NCBI GenBank assembly: GCA_019351975.1
Contig: JABBOG010000004.1
Coordinates: forward strand, 57,672-121,671
Reading direction: 5' to 3'
Length of the DNA stretch: 64,000 nt
Origin: Acidobacteriota bacterium
GTDB lineage: Bacteria > Acidobacteriota > Terriglobia > Terriglobales > Acidobacteriaceae
Part shown: in pieces, positions 26,992 through 35,678 of the stretch
Layout of the letters: every line of letters starts with the position of its first letter
Numbering within the stretch: the first letter of the stretch is position 1
Translations under genes and position numbers: made by a program
The notes under the pieces: model-generated
The model's input: only the letters and a program-made list of their open reading frames with translations
Told to the model about the DNA's origin: nothing
Databases searched by the model: none

Positions 26992-28423
26992 TACAGCGGT
27001 CAGCGATAGAGTTGATCATTCAAAGCCTTCATTGCATGCGCAAGGACAAAAGATCCTGATCATCGATGACGAGGCGGGTATACGCGATTCCCTTGAAACC
27101 CTACTTGCGCTGGAGGGATTTCGTGTCGATCTGGCCCCGGATGGCCGCACTGGCCTGGATCAATTAACGCGCAGTACGTATGACCTTCTTCTGCTGGATC
27201 TCGCGCTGCCAGGCGAGAGTGGAATCGATCTTTTGCCACGTATCAAGGCCCTGGTACCGGACGTTCCGGTCATCATGATTACGGCCTACGGCACTGTCGG
27301 CAATGTCGTGGATGCAATTCGAGCCGGAGCCTCCAACTTCGTTCAAAAGCCTTGGGACAATGAGAAGCTGCTTGCGGATATTCGGCTTGCCATCGGAAAA
27401 ACGCGCGCCGAGCAAGAGGTCGTCCAACTCAAGCGAACCCTCAAACAGCGTGTTTCCTTTGAGAATATTGTGGGAAAGAGTGAGCCAATGCTGCGGCTCT
27501 TCGACCTGGTAACCCAGGTAGCGCCGAGCCGCTCTACCGTTCTCATTCAAGGTGAAAGCGGCACAGGGAAAGAGCTGATCGCAAAAGCCATTCACTCCCA
27601 TTCGCCACGTAGAGACAAGCCATTCATTCCTGTTAACACCGGGGCGGTTCCATCAGATCTTTTGGAATCTACTTTGTTTGGTCACGAACGAGGAGCGTTT
27701 ACGTCAGCCGTCGCAGCCAAAAAGGGGCTCTTCGAAGTAGCGGACGGAGGGACGCTCTTTCTCGATGAGATCGGCACCATGCGCATGGATATGCAAGCAA
27801 AGATTCTGCGCGTACTGCAGGACCGCCGTTTCATGCACGTGGGTGGCACGCAAGAGATTCAAGTCGACGTGCGTATTGTTGCAGCGACCAACGTCAACCT
27901 GCAACAGGCCGTCAAGGAAGGGCGTTTCAGAGAAGATCTCTTTTATCGCTTGAACGTCATATCGCTTGAACTGCCGCCGCTGCGCAGTCGCAAGGAAGAC
28001 ATTCCTCTTCTTGCCCACCACTACTTGAAGTTCTACGCTGAAGAGAATGGCTTCTCACCGCCAGAGTTATCCACGGACGCACTTCGCCTGCTGATGGATT
28101 ACGAGTGGCCCGGAAATGTCAGAGAGCTAGAAAACGCCATGGAGCGCGGCGTTGTGCTTTCGAATGGACCGAGTCTGACGCCCGATCTGCTCCCCGCGCA
28201 ACTGCGGGGCAATATATTCTCGTCGGCTCTCATGGAGCAGAGACCCGAAGCCTCCCTCTTCGATGTGATGGAGGATATTGAACGGAGAATTATTTCGGAT
28301 CGACTTGAGCGATGCAATTGGAATCAAACCGAGGCATCCGAATTTTTTCACATCCCTCTTTCCACTCTGAACCAGAAGATTAAGCGCCTGAATATAAGCC
28401 TGAAAAAACGCCCACGCGAATAA
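26984..28423 (+). CDS. NtrC-family sigma-54-dependent response regulator
   Basis: A 479-residue activator. The receiver domain (about 22-140) has the acidic pair IIDDE and phospho-acceptor Asp72 in LLLLDLALPG. The AAA+ domain has Walker A GESGTGKE (190-197), the sigma-54 contact loop GAFTSA (237-242, the common form being GAFTGA), Walker B GGTLFLDEIG and the arginine finger region FREDLFYRLNV. The C-terminus has a Fis-type helix-turn-helix (WNQTEASEFFHIPLSTLNQK). The partner is the kinase encoded just upstream. Targets are not shown by the sequence, except that its own operon has a sigma-54 promoter. Confidence 0.94.
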   Translation: MSNTAVSDRVDHSKPSLHAQGQKILIIDDEAGIRDSLETLLALEGFRVDLAPDGRTGLDQLTRSTYDLLLLDLALPGESGIDLLPRIKALVPDVPVIMITAYGTVGNVVDAIRAGASNFVQKPWDNEKLLADIRLAIGKTRAEQEVVQLKRTLKQRVSFENIVGKSEPMLRLFDLVTQVAPSRSTVLIQGESGTGKELIAKAIHSHSPRRDKPFIPVNTGAVPSDLLESTLFGHERGAFTSAVAAKKGLFEVADGGTLFLDEIGTMRMDMQAKILRVLQDRRFMHVGGTQEIQVDVRIVAATNVNLQQAVKEGRFREDLFYRLNVISLELPPLRSRKEDIPLLAHHYLKFYAEENGFSPPELSTDALRLLMDYEWPGNVRELENAMERGVVLSNGPSLTPDLLPAQLRGNIFSSALMEQRPEASLFDVMEDIERRIISDRLERCNWNQTEASEFFHIPLSTLNQKIKRLNISLKKRPRE

Positions 28424-28466
28424 GATCCAACCGAAATCTTGCTCGATCCAGCAAAACCTAGCGAGC

Positions 28467-30374
28467 TTACCGCCTCGGTTTACCAGACGTCTTTTTGCTA
28501 CTCTTCGCCGCTTTGGCTGCTTTCTTTGCTGCCGGTTTTGACGAAGGCTTCGACTTCTGAATCGAAGCCGCCTTCGTCTTCACAGACGTCTTCTTCGTTG
28601 GCGTCTTCGTAACCTTAGGCGCGGGCTTCTTCAGAACGACCTTTACGGCAACCTTCTTCGCCGGGCTTTTCTTTGCTGAGATACCCGACTTCTGTTTCGA
28701 AGCAGAGGTCTTGGGTGGAGCGCTCTTTACAGCCGTTTTTTTATTCGCAACAGCTTTTTTCGCTAAAGCCGATTGCTTCGATGATGCGGGCTTCTTGACC
28801 GCGACAGTCTTCGCTACAGGCTTGCTGGATGCAATTTTCCTGGCACTAGACGGTGCGTTCATAACCTTCAAGGGCACCGATGAAGCCTCCGCCTTTACAG
28901 GATTCTTCGTTGCCTTCTCCTGCTTCTTCGCTGCCACGGGAACTGCCTTCTCAGGTGTTGCATCTTGATTCGCAACGATACTAGCCACCTCGCCCTTGGA
29001 CGACGTGGAGACCTCCGCCACCTCCTTCTTCGAGCGCGACTTTGGAGCCTTTGGCTCTCGCTTCGCCGGCCGCCTGCGCAGGTTGACAGGAGGTGGAGCC
29101 GCAGGTGGTGAATATGGCTCAAGGAAGGCCTTCGCTGCCTCCGGGCTGTCCAGCTTGCCATCCATCACTGCGTAAAACAAAGTCTCAATAAGCTGGTCAT
29201 ACTCCGGCAGGGCTGGCGTGATACGCATCTCCTGCATAAGCTGATACGGTATCTTGTGCCGCGCCTGCGCCCATTCACCGAAAAAGGATTGCAACCGTGC
29301 CTGTAGTGGAGCACTCTTTGTCGTGTGTGCCAGCCATAGCACAGACTCAGGAGCTGCCGAAAACAACAACTTCCAGGCGTCGGAAGGGGCGGCGGCTGTT
29401 TTGGCGGCAAGTTGCGAAGCGAAAGCCTTCGTAGCTCCATCCAGCGCATCGATCGCTGCAGCAAATCCCGGCCGGGCGAAGCTCTCCTTCAGCGTAGCGA
29501 CATCTTTAGGTGCCAGCTTCGCCGTCAACAGCGGAAAGTAAGCCGCCGACGGATCTGGATAGATCCCCATCGACTCAAGTTGTCCTATCGTATCTCGGAG
29601 TCGGTCCAGTTCAGCCTCATTGACCTTGGCAGAGGTCCAGGCTGGAAAGAGTACCTTGGCCCACCCCTCCGACTCCAACTTCCTCAGCACCCGCAGTGGA
29701 TCTTCTTCGTGAAAGATCTCTTCCAATTCATACTTGCGCTGGGTCTCGTTCAAAGCTGCGATGTAATCTTCGGCTTTCCCAGTCTCGTACCGCTGTCGGG
29801 TTTTCTCTTCCATCTGCCAGCCAAGACGCGCACTGAAGCGCACAGCGCGCACCATGCGTGACGGATCCTCGATAAAACCATAGCTGGACACGAGGCGCAG
29901 TTCCCGGTTTTCGAGATCTGCAACCCCGTTCAGCGGATCCATCAGAAGGCCGAGAGAGCCATCGTTGAGGGATATCGCCATTGCATTGGCCGTAAAATCA
30001 CGACGTCGCAAATCGTCCAGTATATTTGCGTCCTGATATACAGGCTTGCCCGGCTTCGGATACGTCGCGCTCAGCGTCGCGCCCACCTCGAGCCGAACAC
30101 CGCCGGGAAAGCTGAAGTACAGACTGTGCGTCGTCTTATCCTCGCCGCTCAGCGTTCCACCTGCGGCGACGAGCTCGTTTTTCAGCTTGGTCGCATCACC
30201 CTGTAGGGCAAAATCCAAATCCCTGATCGGCGAGCCGGTGGTAAGATCGCGAACGGCTCCTCCGACCAGAAATATCGTCATTCCGTGCGCGCGCGCAGCG
30301 TCACGAACGTGCTCGAGCGCAACTTGCTGCGCTGGGGTGAGACGTGTATGCAATAGATAGATGTAATCAGCCAT
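28467..30374 (-). CDS. CCA-adding/poly(A) polymerase family nucleotidyltransferase with lysine-rich C-terminal tail
   Basis: The first 420 or so residues form a class II tRNA nucleotidyltransferase/poly(A) polymerase: IFLVGGAVRDLTTGSPIRDLDFAL with the catalytic Asp pair, RRRDFTANAMAI, and the RNA-binding segment FIEDPSRMVRAVRFSARLGW. It would add CCA or A residues to RNA 3' ends. Residues about 422-635 are a Lys/Ala/Pro/Ser-rich tail with many KKPA, KKTA and SKKT motifs, like histone H1 or AlgP-type tails, probably disordered and strongly basic. I place the start at ATG 30374 (MADYIYLLHTRL), not at 30404. It converges on the NtrC gene with 43 bases between. Confidence 0.88.
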   Translation of the reverse strand: MADYIYLLHTRLTPAQQVALEHVRDAARAHGMTIFLVGGAVRDLTTGSPIRDLDFALQGDATKLKNELVAAGGTLSGEDKTTHSLYFSFPGGVRLEVGATLSATYPKPGKPVYQDANILDDLRRRDFTANAMAISLNDGSLGLLMDPLNGVADLENRELRLVSSYGFIEDPSRMVRAVRFSARLGWQMEEKTRQRYETGKAEDYIAALNETQRKYELEEIFHEEDPLRVLRKLESEGWAKVLFPAWTSAKVNEAELDRLRDTIGQLESMGIYPDPSAAYFPLLTAKLAPKDVATLKESFARPGFAAAIDALDGATKAFASQLAAKTAAAPSDAWKLLFSAAPESVLWLAHTTKSAPLQARLQSFFGEWAQARHKIPYQLMQEMRITPALPEYDQLIETLFYAVMDGKLDSPEAAKAFLEPYSPPAAPPPVNLRRRPAKREPKAPKSRSKKEVAEVSTSSKGEVASIVANQDATPEKAVPVAAKKQEKATKNPVKAEASSVPLKVMNAPSSARKIASSKPVAKTVAVKKPASSKQSALAKKAVANKKTAVKSAPPKTSASKQKSGISAKKSPAKKVAVKVVLKKPAPKVTKTPTKKTSVKTKAASIQKSKPSSKPAAKKAAKAAKSSKKTSGKPRR

Positions 30375-30673
30375 GAGTTCTTTGCTCCGATCAGCTGCGA
30401 ACATTGCAACCGTCTTAACCTACTGGAAATCAAGCGTTTACGGCATTAGTGCGAGCAGTCGCAACTTCATATTTTACACGTGGAGCTGCCCATTGACTAG
30501 GGGTTTGCACAAGTTTTGTTGCGCTTGCGGTGCGTCGAACAGGAAGGCGCAATTTGTAACTTAAAGACACCGGTCGCGCTGACCCGTCAGCGATTTGCGA
30601 TCGTTTCTGTAGTTCTCCGGAGCGTATTGCGCATTTACAAAGAAGATACGGCCGAGGCTAGTAGAATTTGCGA
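30375..30673. other. Divergent intergenic region between the nucleotidyltransferase and the lpxD leader
   Basis: About 300 bases with no convincing gene. It must hold the promoters of both neighbours. A sequence at 30504-30521 looks partly like a sigma-54 site but lacks the -12 GC. TAGAAT at the right end is described separately. I see no strong hairpin or repeat. Confidence 0.6.
30662..30667 (+). promoter_or_regulatory. Candidate leaderless -10 element before the lpxD leader ORF
   Basis: TAGAAT ends exactly six bases before the ATG at 30674, which opens a 16-codon reading frame ending inside the first codons of lpxD. Confidence 0.45.
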
Positions 30674-30724
30674 ATGAAGTATGCCAGCGATACCGATGCA
30701 CAAACGGAAGTGAAGAATGGCTGA
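30674..30724 (+). CDS. Possible 16-residue leader peptide upstream of lpxD
   Basis: ATG 30674 opens a frame reading [16 protein letters not shown] and stopping at TGA 30722-30724. It overlaps the lpxD start (ATG 30717) by eight bases in the pattern ATGGCTGA, so termination of the leader would place ribosomes at the lpxD start. Its own start lies six bases after TAGAAT. lpxD also has a weak GGAAG Shine-Dalgarno inside the leader. The peptide has no recognisable family. It may be a translational-coupling device, or the overlap may be chance. Confidence 0.35.
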   Translation: MKYASDTDAQTEVKNG

Positions 30725-31811
30725 TTTCAAGCTTGGAGTCCTCGCCGAACGTATCGGAGCCACACTCGTCGCGGCGAAGGACGAGGAACTGGAGCAGACG
30801 GCAGCGCGCGAAGTCGCGGGAGTTGCCGGGATCGAAGCAGCAGGCCCGTCTCATGTAACATTCGTCGCGAATCCAAAGTATGCTTCGCTGGCGAAGAGCA
30901 GCACTGCCGGCGCGGTGATTGTGGAGCCCGGCTTCCCTTCTATTCAGGCTGCGACGCTGCGCACTACCAATCCATATCTGGCGTGGTCCAAGGTGATCGA
31001 AGCCTTCCATCCAAGTCCGCGTCATCTGCCTGGCGTGCATCCTACCGCAAGTATCGCCAGCAGTGCGCGTATTGGATCGAACGCCCACATCGGACCGTAT
31101 GTCGTAATCGGCGAAGAATGTGTCGTCGGAAGTGATGTTGTCCTTCTTCCCCATGTCGTTCTTTATGATGGAGCTACGGTGGGCGATCGGTTCTTTGCGC
31201 ATGCGCATGCCGTTGTGCGGGAGGGATGCCGGTTGGGCGATGATGTAGTGCTTCAGAATGGTGCGATCATTGGAGCTGACGGATTTGGTTTCGCCAGGGA
31301 TATGGAGGGGCACTGGATAAAAATCATCCAGTCCGGACCGGCGGTCCTCGGAAATGCGGTTGAGATTCAAGCAAATGCTTGCATTGATCGAGCATCAATC
31401 GGTGAAACGCGGATTGGCGACGGCACAAAGGTCGATAATCTTGTGCAGGTGGGCCATGGTTCCACTGTCGGCCAGGACACGTTATTGTGCTCCCAGGTAG
31501 GGCTCGCAGGATCGACTACGGTCGGCAATCGTGTCATTCTTGCAGGACAGGTGGGAGCCGCCGGACATCTGACCGTGGGCGATGGTGCCATCGCAACCGC
31601 GCAAACAGGCATCCCGTCCGATGTTGCGCCGGGAGCGATTGTCAGCGGCTACCCTGCCATGGAAAATCGCGCATGGCTTAGAACCGTCGCCGCGATCAAT
31701 CGCCTGCCCGAGTTGATGATGCGCTTCAAAATGTTTGAAAAGCAGCTCTCGATCCTATCGAAACAAAATGGGGTTTCAGACACGTCATACGAGGGCACAA
31801 GCAATGACTAA
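30717..31811 (+). CDS. lpxD: UDP-3-O-acylglucosamine N-acyltransferase
   Basis: LpxD adds the N-linked hydroxyacyl chain in lipid A synthesis. The 364-residue protein has the N-terminal uridine-binding domain ([20 protein letters not shown]), then a left-handed beta-helix of hexapeptide repeats ([38 protein letters not shown]). The catalytic His is in [10 protein letters not shown], and [15 protein letters not shown] and a short C-terminal helical extension are also present. Length is a little above the usual 340. The downstream lipoprotein gene overlaps its last eight bases, so the two are co-transcribed. Confidence 0.94.
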   Translation: MADFKLGVLAERIGATLVAAKDEELEQTAAREVAGVAGIEAAGPSHVTFVANPKYASLAKSSTAGAVIVEPGFPSIQAATLRTTNPYLAWSKVIEAFHPSPRHLPGVHPTASIASSARIGSNAHIGPYVVIGEECVVGSDVVLLPHVVLYDGATVGDRFFAHAHAVVREGCRLGDDVVLQNGAIIGADGFGFARDMEGHWIKIIQSGPAVLGNAVEIQANACIDRASIGETRIGDGTKVDNLVQVGHGSTVGQDTLLCSQVGLAGSTTVGNRVILAGQVGAAGHLTVGDGAIATAQTGIPSDVAPGAIVSGYPAMENRAWLRTVAAINRLPELMMRFKMFEKQLSILSKQNGVSDTSYEGTSND

Positions 31812-32178
31812 CCAACGACTTATGCGGATAATAAAAAGCATCACATTCAGTTTCGCCGTTGCTTCTGCCACTATTGGCATCAGTGGTTGCCACTCACATT
31901 TTGTCGAAGCCGATGTGAAAAATGCATCTGGAAGTCCTGTTTCGCTTGTTGAGGTGGATTATCCGAGCGCCAGTTTCGGGAAAGACGTTTTACGCAGCGG
32001 TGCTGTCTATCATTACCGTTTCAAGATTCTCGGGGATGGCCCCACAAAAATTCTATGGACGGACTCGAAACAGGTGAACCATAGCGTCTCTGGACCTTCA
32101 CTCAACGAAGGGCAGGAAGGAACACTAGTCGTTACGATTACCGGACCAACCGCGGTATGGCAGACGGAGCTTCACTGA
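31804..32178 (+). CDS. Unknown small lipoprotein co-transcribed with lpxD
   Basis: A 124-residue protein with a lipoprotein signal: hydrophobic stretch [17 protein letters not shown] with the modified cysteine at about residue 29 followed by HSHF. The mature part ([20 protein letters not shown], then [20 protein letters not shown]) looks like a single beta-sandwich domain; I do not recognise a family. ATG 31804 lies inside the end of lpxD (eight-base overlap); an inner ATG (MRIIKSITF) six codons later is also possible. Location next to lpxD suggests an outer-membrane role, as inference. Confidence 0.65.
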   Translation: MTNQRLMRIIKSITFSFAVASATIGISGCHSHFVEADVKNASGSPVSLVEVDYPSASFGKDVLRSGAVYHYRFKILGDGPTKILWTDSKQVNHSVSGPSLNEGQEGTLVVTITGPTAVWQTELH

Positions 32179-32227
32179 CATTTTTGGCGGGAGGCCCGCT
32201 ATGCGCCCGGAATTGAACTCCGTACAG

Positions 32228-32233
32228 TAGACT
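32228..32233 (+). promoter_or_regulatory. Candidate leaderless -10 element of tmk
   Basis: TAGACT ends exactly six bases before the GTG start at 32240. No Shine-Dalgarno lies in the spacer CGTCTG. Confidence 0.48.
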
Positions 32234-32239
32234 CGTCTG

Positions 32240-32947
32240 GTGAACCGAGGATATTTCATTACCTTCGAGGGATTGGATGGGTCGGGCAAGACGACCCAGC
32301 TTCGACATCTCGCCGCTTCCTTGAGCGCCGACGGATATAGAGTTGTGACGCTGCGCCAACCGGGGGGTACTCCGCTGGGTGATCGTATCCGGTCTGTACT
32401 GCTCGACTCGCGCAGCGAAGATGATCTGGGAGGGATCGCGCCCGAAGCGGAGATGGCGCTCATGTTCGCTGATCGCGCGCAGTCTCTTCGGCAGGTCATC
32501 CTTCCCGCGCTGGCCGAGGGTGCTATTGTCCTTTGTGACCGCTACACTGACTCCTCCGAAGCCTATCAGGGAGCCGGCCGCGACCTTGGTCCGGAACGCA
32601 TTCTTGCAATGCACAGGACCGTTTGCAACGGCGTTCAACCCGATCTCACCCTTCTGCTGCTGCCCCCCTTGCACAGCTCGCTCCACCGTGCCCGTCGCCG
32701 CAACGATCGCCACGCTCATCAGCACGGAACGGACGAAAACCGCTTCGAACGTGAGGGCGATCTCTTTTATACGCGCGTATATGAACAATATGCCGAAATT
32801 GCTCGACGAGAGAAACAGCGAGTTGTCGTGATCGCCGACGAGGCTCCCATTGCGACCATCGCAACGTGCATCCTTGAAGTTGTGCGGGCGCGACTGCCTG
32901 AGACAGACGTGCTCGCACAGCGCCGCGACAGACCGCAGACACTATGA
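32240..32947 (+). CDS. tmk: Thymidylate kinase
   Basis: Tmk phosphorylates dTMP to dTDP for DNA synthesis. The 235-residue enzyme has the P-loop FEGLDGSGKTTQLRHL (about 9-24), a TLRQPGGTPLG motif (the usual form is REPGGT, so Glu is Gln here), the DRYTDSSEAYQGAGRDLG block that binds dTMP, and a lid region rich in arginine (LHRARRRNDRH). The start is GTG at 32240. Its stop overlaps the P450 start by four bases (ATGA), so the two genes are translationally coupled. The last 25 residues are a variable tail. Confidence 0.93.
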   Translation: MNRGYFITFEGLDGSGKTTQLRHLAASLSADGYRVVTLRQPGGTPLGDRIRSVLLDSRSEDDLGGIAPEAEMALMFADRAQSLRQVILPALAEGAIVLCDRYTDSSEAYQGAGRDLGPERILAMHRTVCNGVQPDLTLLLLPPLHSSLHRARRRNDRHAHQHGTDENRFEREGDLFYTRVYEQYAEIARREKQRVVVIADEAPIATIATCILEVVRARLPETDVLAQRRDRPQTL

Positions 32948-34353
32948 GAGATTTTGAACGCGAGTATGACTATATTGCCGCCACCACCCAGGGCGAGTGG
33001 CGCCTTCCTCCAGGACTTAAACGCGCCCTGCCGTATTATGCGAGACGCAAATGGGTAAATTTTGGCGAGCCCATCCCACTCTTCGAGCATCTCCATCAAG
33101 TCTTTGGAAAGATAGCCCATTATCGCTTCATGGGCACAACCATCGTCTTCGTCAATGAGCCCGAGTGGATCAACGAGATCCTGGTAAATCAGGCGAGCAG
33201 CTTTGTCCGCGAGCGGACATTGAAGCGCATGAAGATCCTCCTGGGTGAAGGGCTCATCACATCCGACGACCCCATACACATGCGCCAGCGCCGCATTGCC
33301 GCTCCGGCCTTCCATCGCCAACGCATCGCAGGTTACGCCGACCAGATCGTCGCCAACGCGGCTGCCTCGGCTGCGAACTGGCAGGCTGGACAGGAGATCG
33401 ATATCTCCGACGAGATGATGCAGTTGAGCCTGCACATTGTGGCGAAGACCCTCTTTGACTCCGAGGTGACCCCCGACGTTCTCTCAGTACGCGACGAGGT
33501 TAACACCATCATGGGACTTTATAACTTTCTGGTCGCCTTTCCTCGGCTCGAAAGCGTCCTCCACTGGCCCATTCCAGGCGTGATGAAGTTTCGCCGCTCG
33601 CGAGCCCGCCTCGACGCGCTGGTTGCATCGATGATCGCCAGCAGGCGTGCTCTCACGCGCCAGCAACTCGAAGAGCGCACGGACCTGCTTTCCCTGCTGA
33701 TGGCCGCTCGTGATGACGATGCGACGAAAACGGGCATGTCGGACACGCAGGTGCGCGACGAAGTGCTCACGATCTTCCTTGCAGGCTACGAGACTGTGGC
33801 GAACGCCCTTGCGTGGACATGGTATTTGCTGAGCCAGAATCCCGATGCGGCTGACAAGATGTACGCCGAAGTCGAGGCCGTACTCGGCACGACCACCGCC
33901 ACAATGCACAGCTTTCATCGCCTGAAATATACGGAGATGGTGTTCGCCGAGTCGATGCGGCTGTATCCGCCGGCCTGGGCGATGGGGCGGCAGTCCACAA
34001 AGCCGGTTGAATTCGGGTCGTATCGATTTCCGCCCCAGACCCACTTCTTTATAAGTCAATACATCATGCAGCGGTCGCCCGAGTTCTGGCCAGACCCGCT
34101 TGCCTTCCGCCCCGAGCGGCATACTCCAGAGGCGAAAAGCGAGCGGCCGCGCTTCGTCTACTTCCCTTTCGGAGGCGGTGGACGCCAGTGTATCGGCGAA
34201 GGTTTCGCCTGGATGGAAGGCGTCCTCGCGCTCGCGACGATCGCCCAGAAGTGGAGGCTGCACTTCGTTCCAAAGTATCCCATCGTGGCGCAGGCCCGTA
34301 TCACCCTGCGGCCAAAGTTTCCCATGATCATGCGCGTTCAGCCATCCAGATAA
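32944..34353 (+). CDS. Cytochrome P450
   Basis: A 469-residue soluble P450 monooxygenase. The I-helix has AGYETVANALAW (oxygen-activation threonine), the K-helix has ESMR (E-x-x-R), the PERF-type region reads FRPERHTPE, and the heme loop FPFGGGGRQCIGEGFAW carries the thiolate ligand Cys416. There is no signal or membrane anchor. The overall pattern is that of bacterial fatty-acid/CYP102- or CYP4-related families rather than terpene-type P450s. It starts inside the tmk stop codon and is followed 32 bases later by holB, an unusual operon context. Substrate and redox partner are unknown. Confidence 0.92.
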   Translation: MRDFEREYDYIAATTQGEWRLPPGLKRALPYYARRKWVNFGEPIPLFEHLHQVFGKIAHYRFMGTTIVFVNEPEWINEILVNQASSFVRERTLKRMKILLGEGLITSDDPIHMRQRRIAAPAFHRQRIAGYADQIVANAAASAANWQAGQEIDISDEMMQLSLHIVAKTLFDSEVTPDVLSVRDEVNTIMGLYNFLVAFPRLESVLHWPIPGVMKFRRSRARLDALVASMIASRRALTRQQLEERTDLLSLLMAARDDDATKTGMSDTQVRDEVLTIFLAGYETVANALAWTWYLLSQNPDAADKMYAEVEAVLGTTTATMHSFHRLKYTEMVFAESMRLYPPAWAMGRQSTKPVEFGSYRFPPQTHFFISQYIMQRSPEFWPDPLAFRPERHTPEAKSERPRFVYFPFGGGGRQCIGEGFAWMEGVLALATIAQKWRLHFVPKYPIVAQARITLRPKFPMIMRVQPSR

Positions 34354-34373
34354 CCATTCCACAGGGCGCGCGG

Positions 34374-34379
34374 TAAGCT
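34374..34379 (+). promoter_or_regulatory. Candidate leaderless -10 element of holB
   Basis: TAAGCT ends exactly six bases before the GTG start at 34386. The spacer TAAGAC has no Shine-Dalgarno. Confidence 0.42.
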
Positions 34380-34385
34380 TAAGAC

Positions 34386-35534
34386 GTGCCACTTCCCCGC
34401 AGCTTCGACGAGTTTACTGGCAACCGCGGCGTCGTGGATGGACTGCGCGCAGCGATCGCCACAGGCCGACTACCTCATTCACTGATCCTTCTCGGACCGC
34501 GCGGGGCCGGTAAGTTCACCCTTTCGCTTTTGCTCACCATGGCGCTGGAGTGCGAGCGCCAGCCGCGCGAGCCTGCGCCTGTTGGCACCCACGCTGGCCG
34601 CCAGCTCGCGGGCTTCTGCGGCGTCTGCCGCAACTGCACCCGCATTGCGGAGGGCGCCGATCTCGAGGCCCGAATCGCTGACGCCGTCGCAGCACGCGAA
34701 GAGATGCGTGAGACCGATAAAAAGGACACGCGCATCCTGATCCAGACGCACCCGGATGTGCTCATCGTACCGCCTGATCCGCCCCAATTGCTCCTCAAGC
34801 TGGGCCAGATACGAACATTGATCTCACGCTCGCAATACCTGCCCACCGAGGCTCCTGCGAAGGTCTTCCTTCTTACGTCCTCCGCCTTCATGAAGGAGGC
34901 TGCGAATTCGCTCCTCAAGGTGCTCGAAGAACCGCCTGCATACGTCCATATTTTGCTGATGGCAGAAAATCTGGGCGACCTGCTTCCGACAATCCGCTCG
35001 CGCTGCGCTGTGGCGCATCTGGGGGCGCTGCCAGCAGAGGAGATTGCCGCACTGCTCGCGCAGCGGCGTCCCGAGCTCAGCAAGTCTGAGTGTGAGTTGA
35101 CCGCGCGACTTGCTGAAGGAGCAGCCGGCAAAGCCCTCGGCTTCAATCTCGCCGAGTATGCCGCCGCCCGCACCGACGCACTCACGTTTCTCCATGGAGC
35201 TGAGCAAAGCAACGATCACAGTGCCCTCTTCCGCATGACAGAGACCTATCGCGCAGGAGCTGAGGGGCAGACAAAGACGGTCGCACTTTTACGCGCTCTC
35301 TCCAGCGTGCTCGAAGACATCCTTCTGCTGCAATCCGGTGGCGAGGAGCGGATGCGCAATATCGACAAGCGAGTAGAGCTTCAGCGCTTCGCCGAGACCT
35401 TTTCATTCGACTGGATTGAGGCTTCCGTGCGTTCGATGGATGGCGTACAAAGCGGGATGCGACGCAATTTACTCCGCTCCCTTAGCCTTGATGGTTTTGC
35501 CCTTGACCTGGAGATGGAGCGCATTCGCGGGTGA
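34386..35534 (+). CDS. holB: DNA polymerase III delta-prime-type clamp-loader subunit
   Basis: A 382-residue AAA+ clamp-loader protein. It opens PLPRSFDEFTGNRGVVDGLR, then a P-loop GPRGAGKFT in which the residue after lysine is Phe instead of Ser/Thr. A zinc module (CGVCRNC), KVFLLTSSAFMKEAANSLLK and the LKVLEEPPAYVHILL sensor region follow, with TIRSRCAVAHLG (the SRC motif) after them. Such P-loop changes are typical of delta-prime, which does not hydrolyse ATP, so HolB is preferred over DnaX. The insert after the zinc module (about 95-120) is rich in charged residues. The start is GTG at 34386. Confidence 0.85.
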   Translation: MPLPRSFDEFTGNRGVVDGLRAAIATGRLPHSLILLGPRGAGKFTLSLLLTMALECERQPREPAPVGTHAGRQLAGFCGVCRNCTRIAEGADLEARIADAVAAREEMRETDKKDTRILIQTHPDVLIVPPDPPQLLLKLGQIRTLISRSQYLPTEAPAKVFLLTSSAFMKEAANSLLKVLEEPPAYVHILLMAENLGDLLPTIRSRCAVAHLGALPAEEIAALLAQRRPELSKSECELTARLAEGAAGKALGFNLAEYAAARTDALTFLHGAEQSNDHSALFRMTETYRAGAEGQTKTVALLRALSSVLEDILLLQSGGEERMRNIDKRVELQRFAETFSFDWIEASVRSMDGVQSGMRRNLLRSLSLDGFALDLEMERIRG

Positions 35535-35678
35535 AACAAACAACCGACAATCCGCGTCTGAGCATCTATAGATTGTATTCACACCATTAAGGGCCCATTG
35601 GCAGATCTCGCGCCAATCATGTTTAAGATTTTTACTGCGTCATTTTTACACTGCACTGCTCCCTTGGAAAGGCTACAA

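Noticed and set aside
28711..28968. Antisense 85-residue hydrophobic Phe/Ala-rich frame opposite the lysine-rich tail
   Set aside because: It is the reverse reading of AAG/GCC-rich codons (AAG becomes CTT), which makes an artificial hydrophobic protein. No start signal supports it.
30504..30521. Sigma-54-like sequence TTTGCACAAGTTTTGTTG upstream of lpxD
   Set aside because: The -24 part is TTTGCAC rather than TTGGCAC and the -12 part reads TTGT at the required spacing, so the essential GG and GC are not both present.
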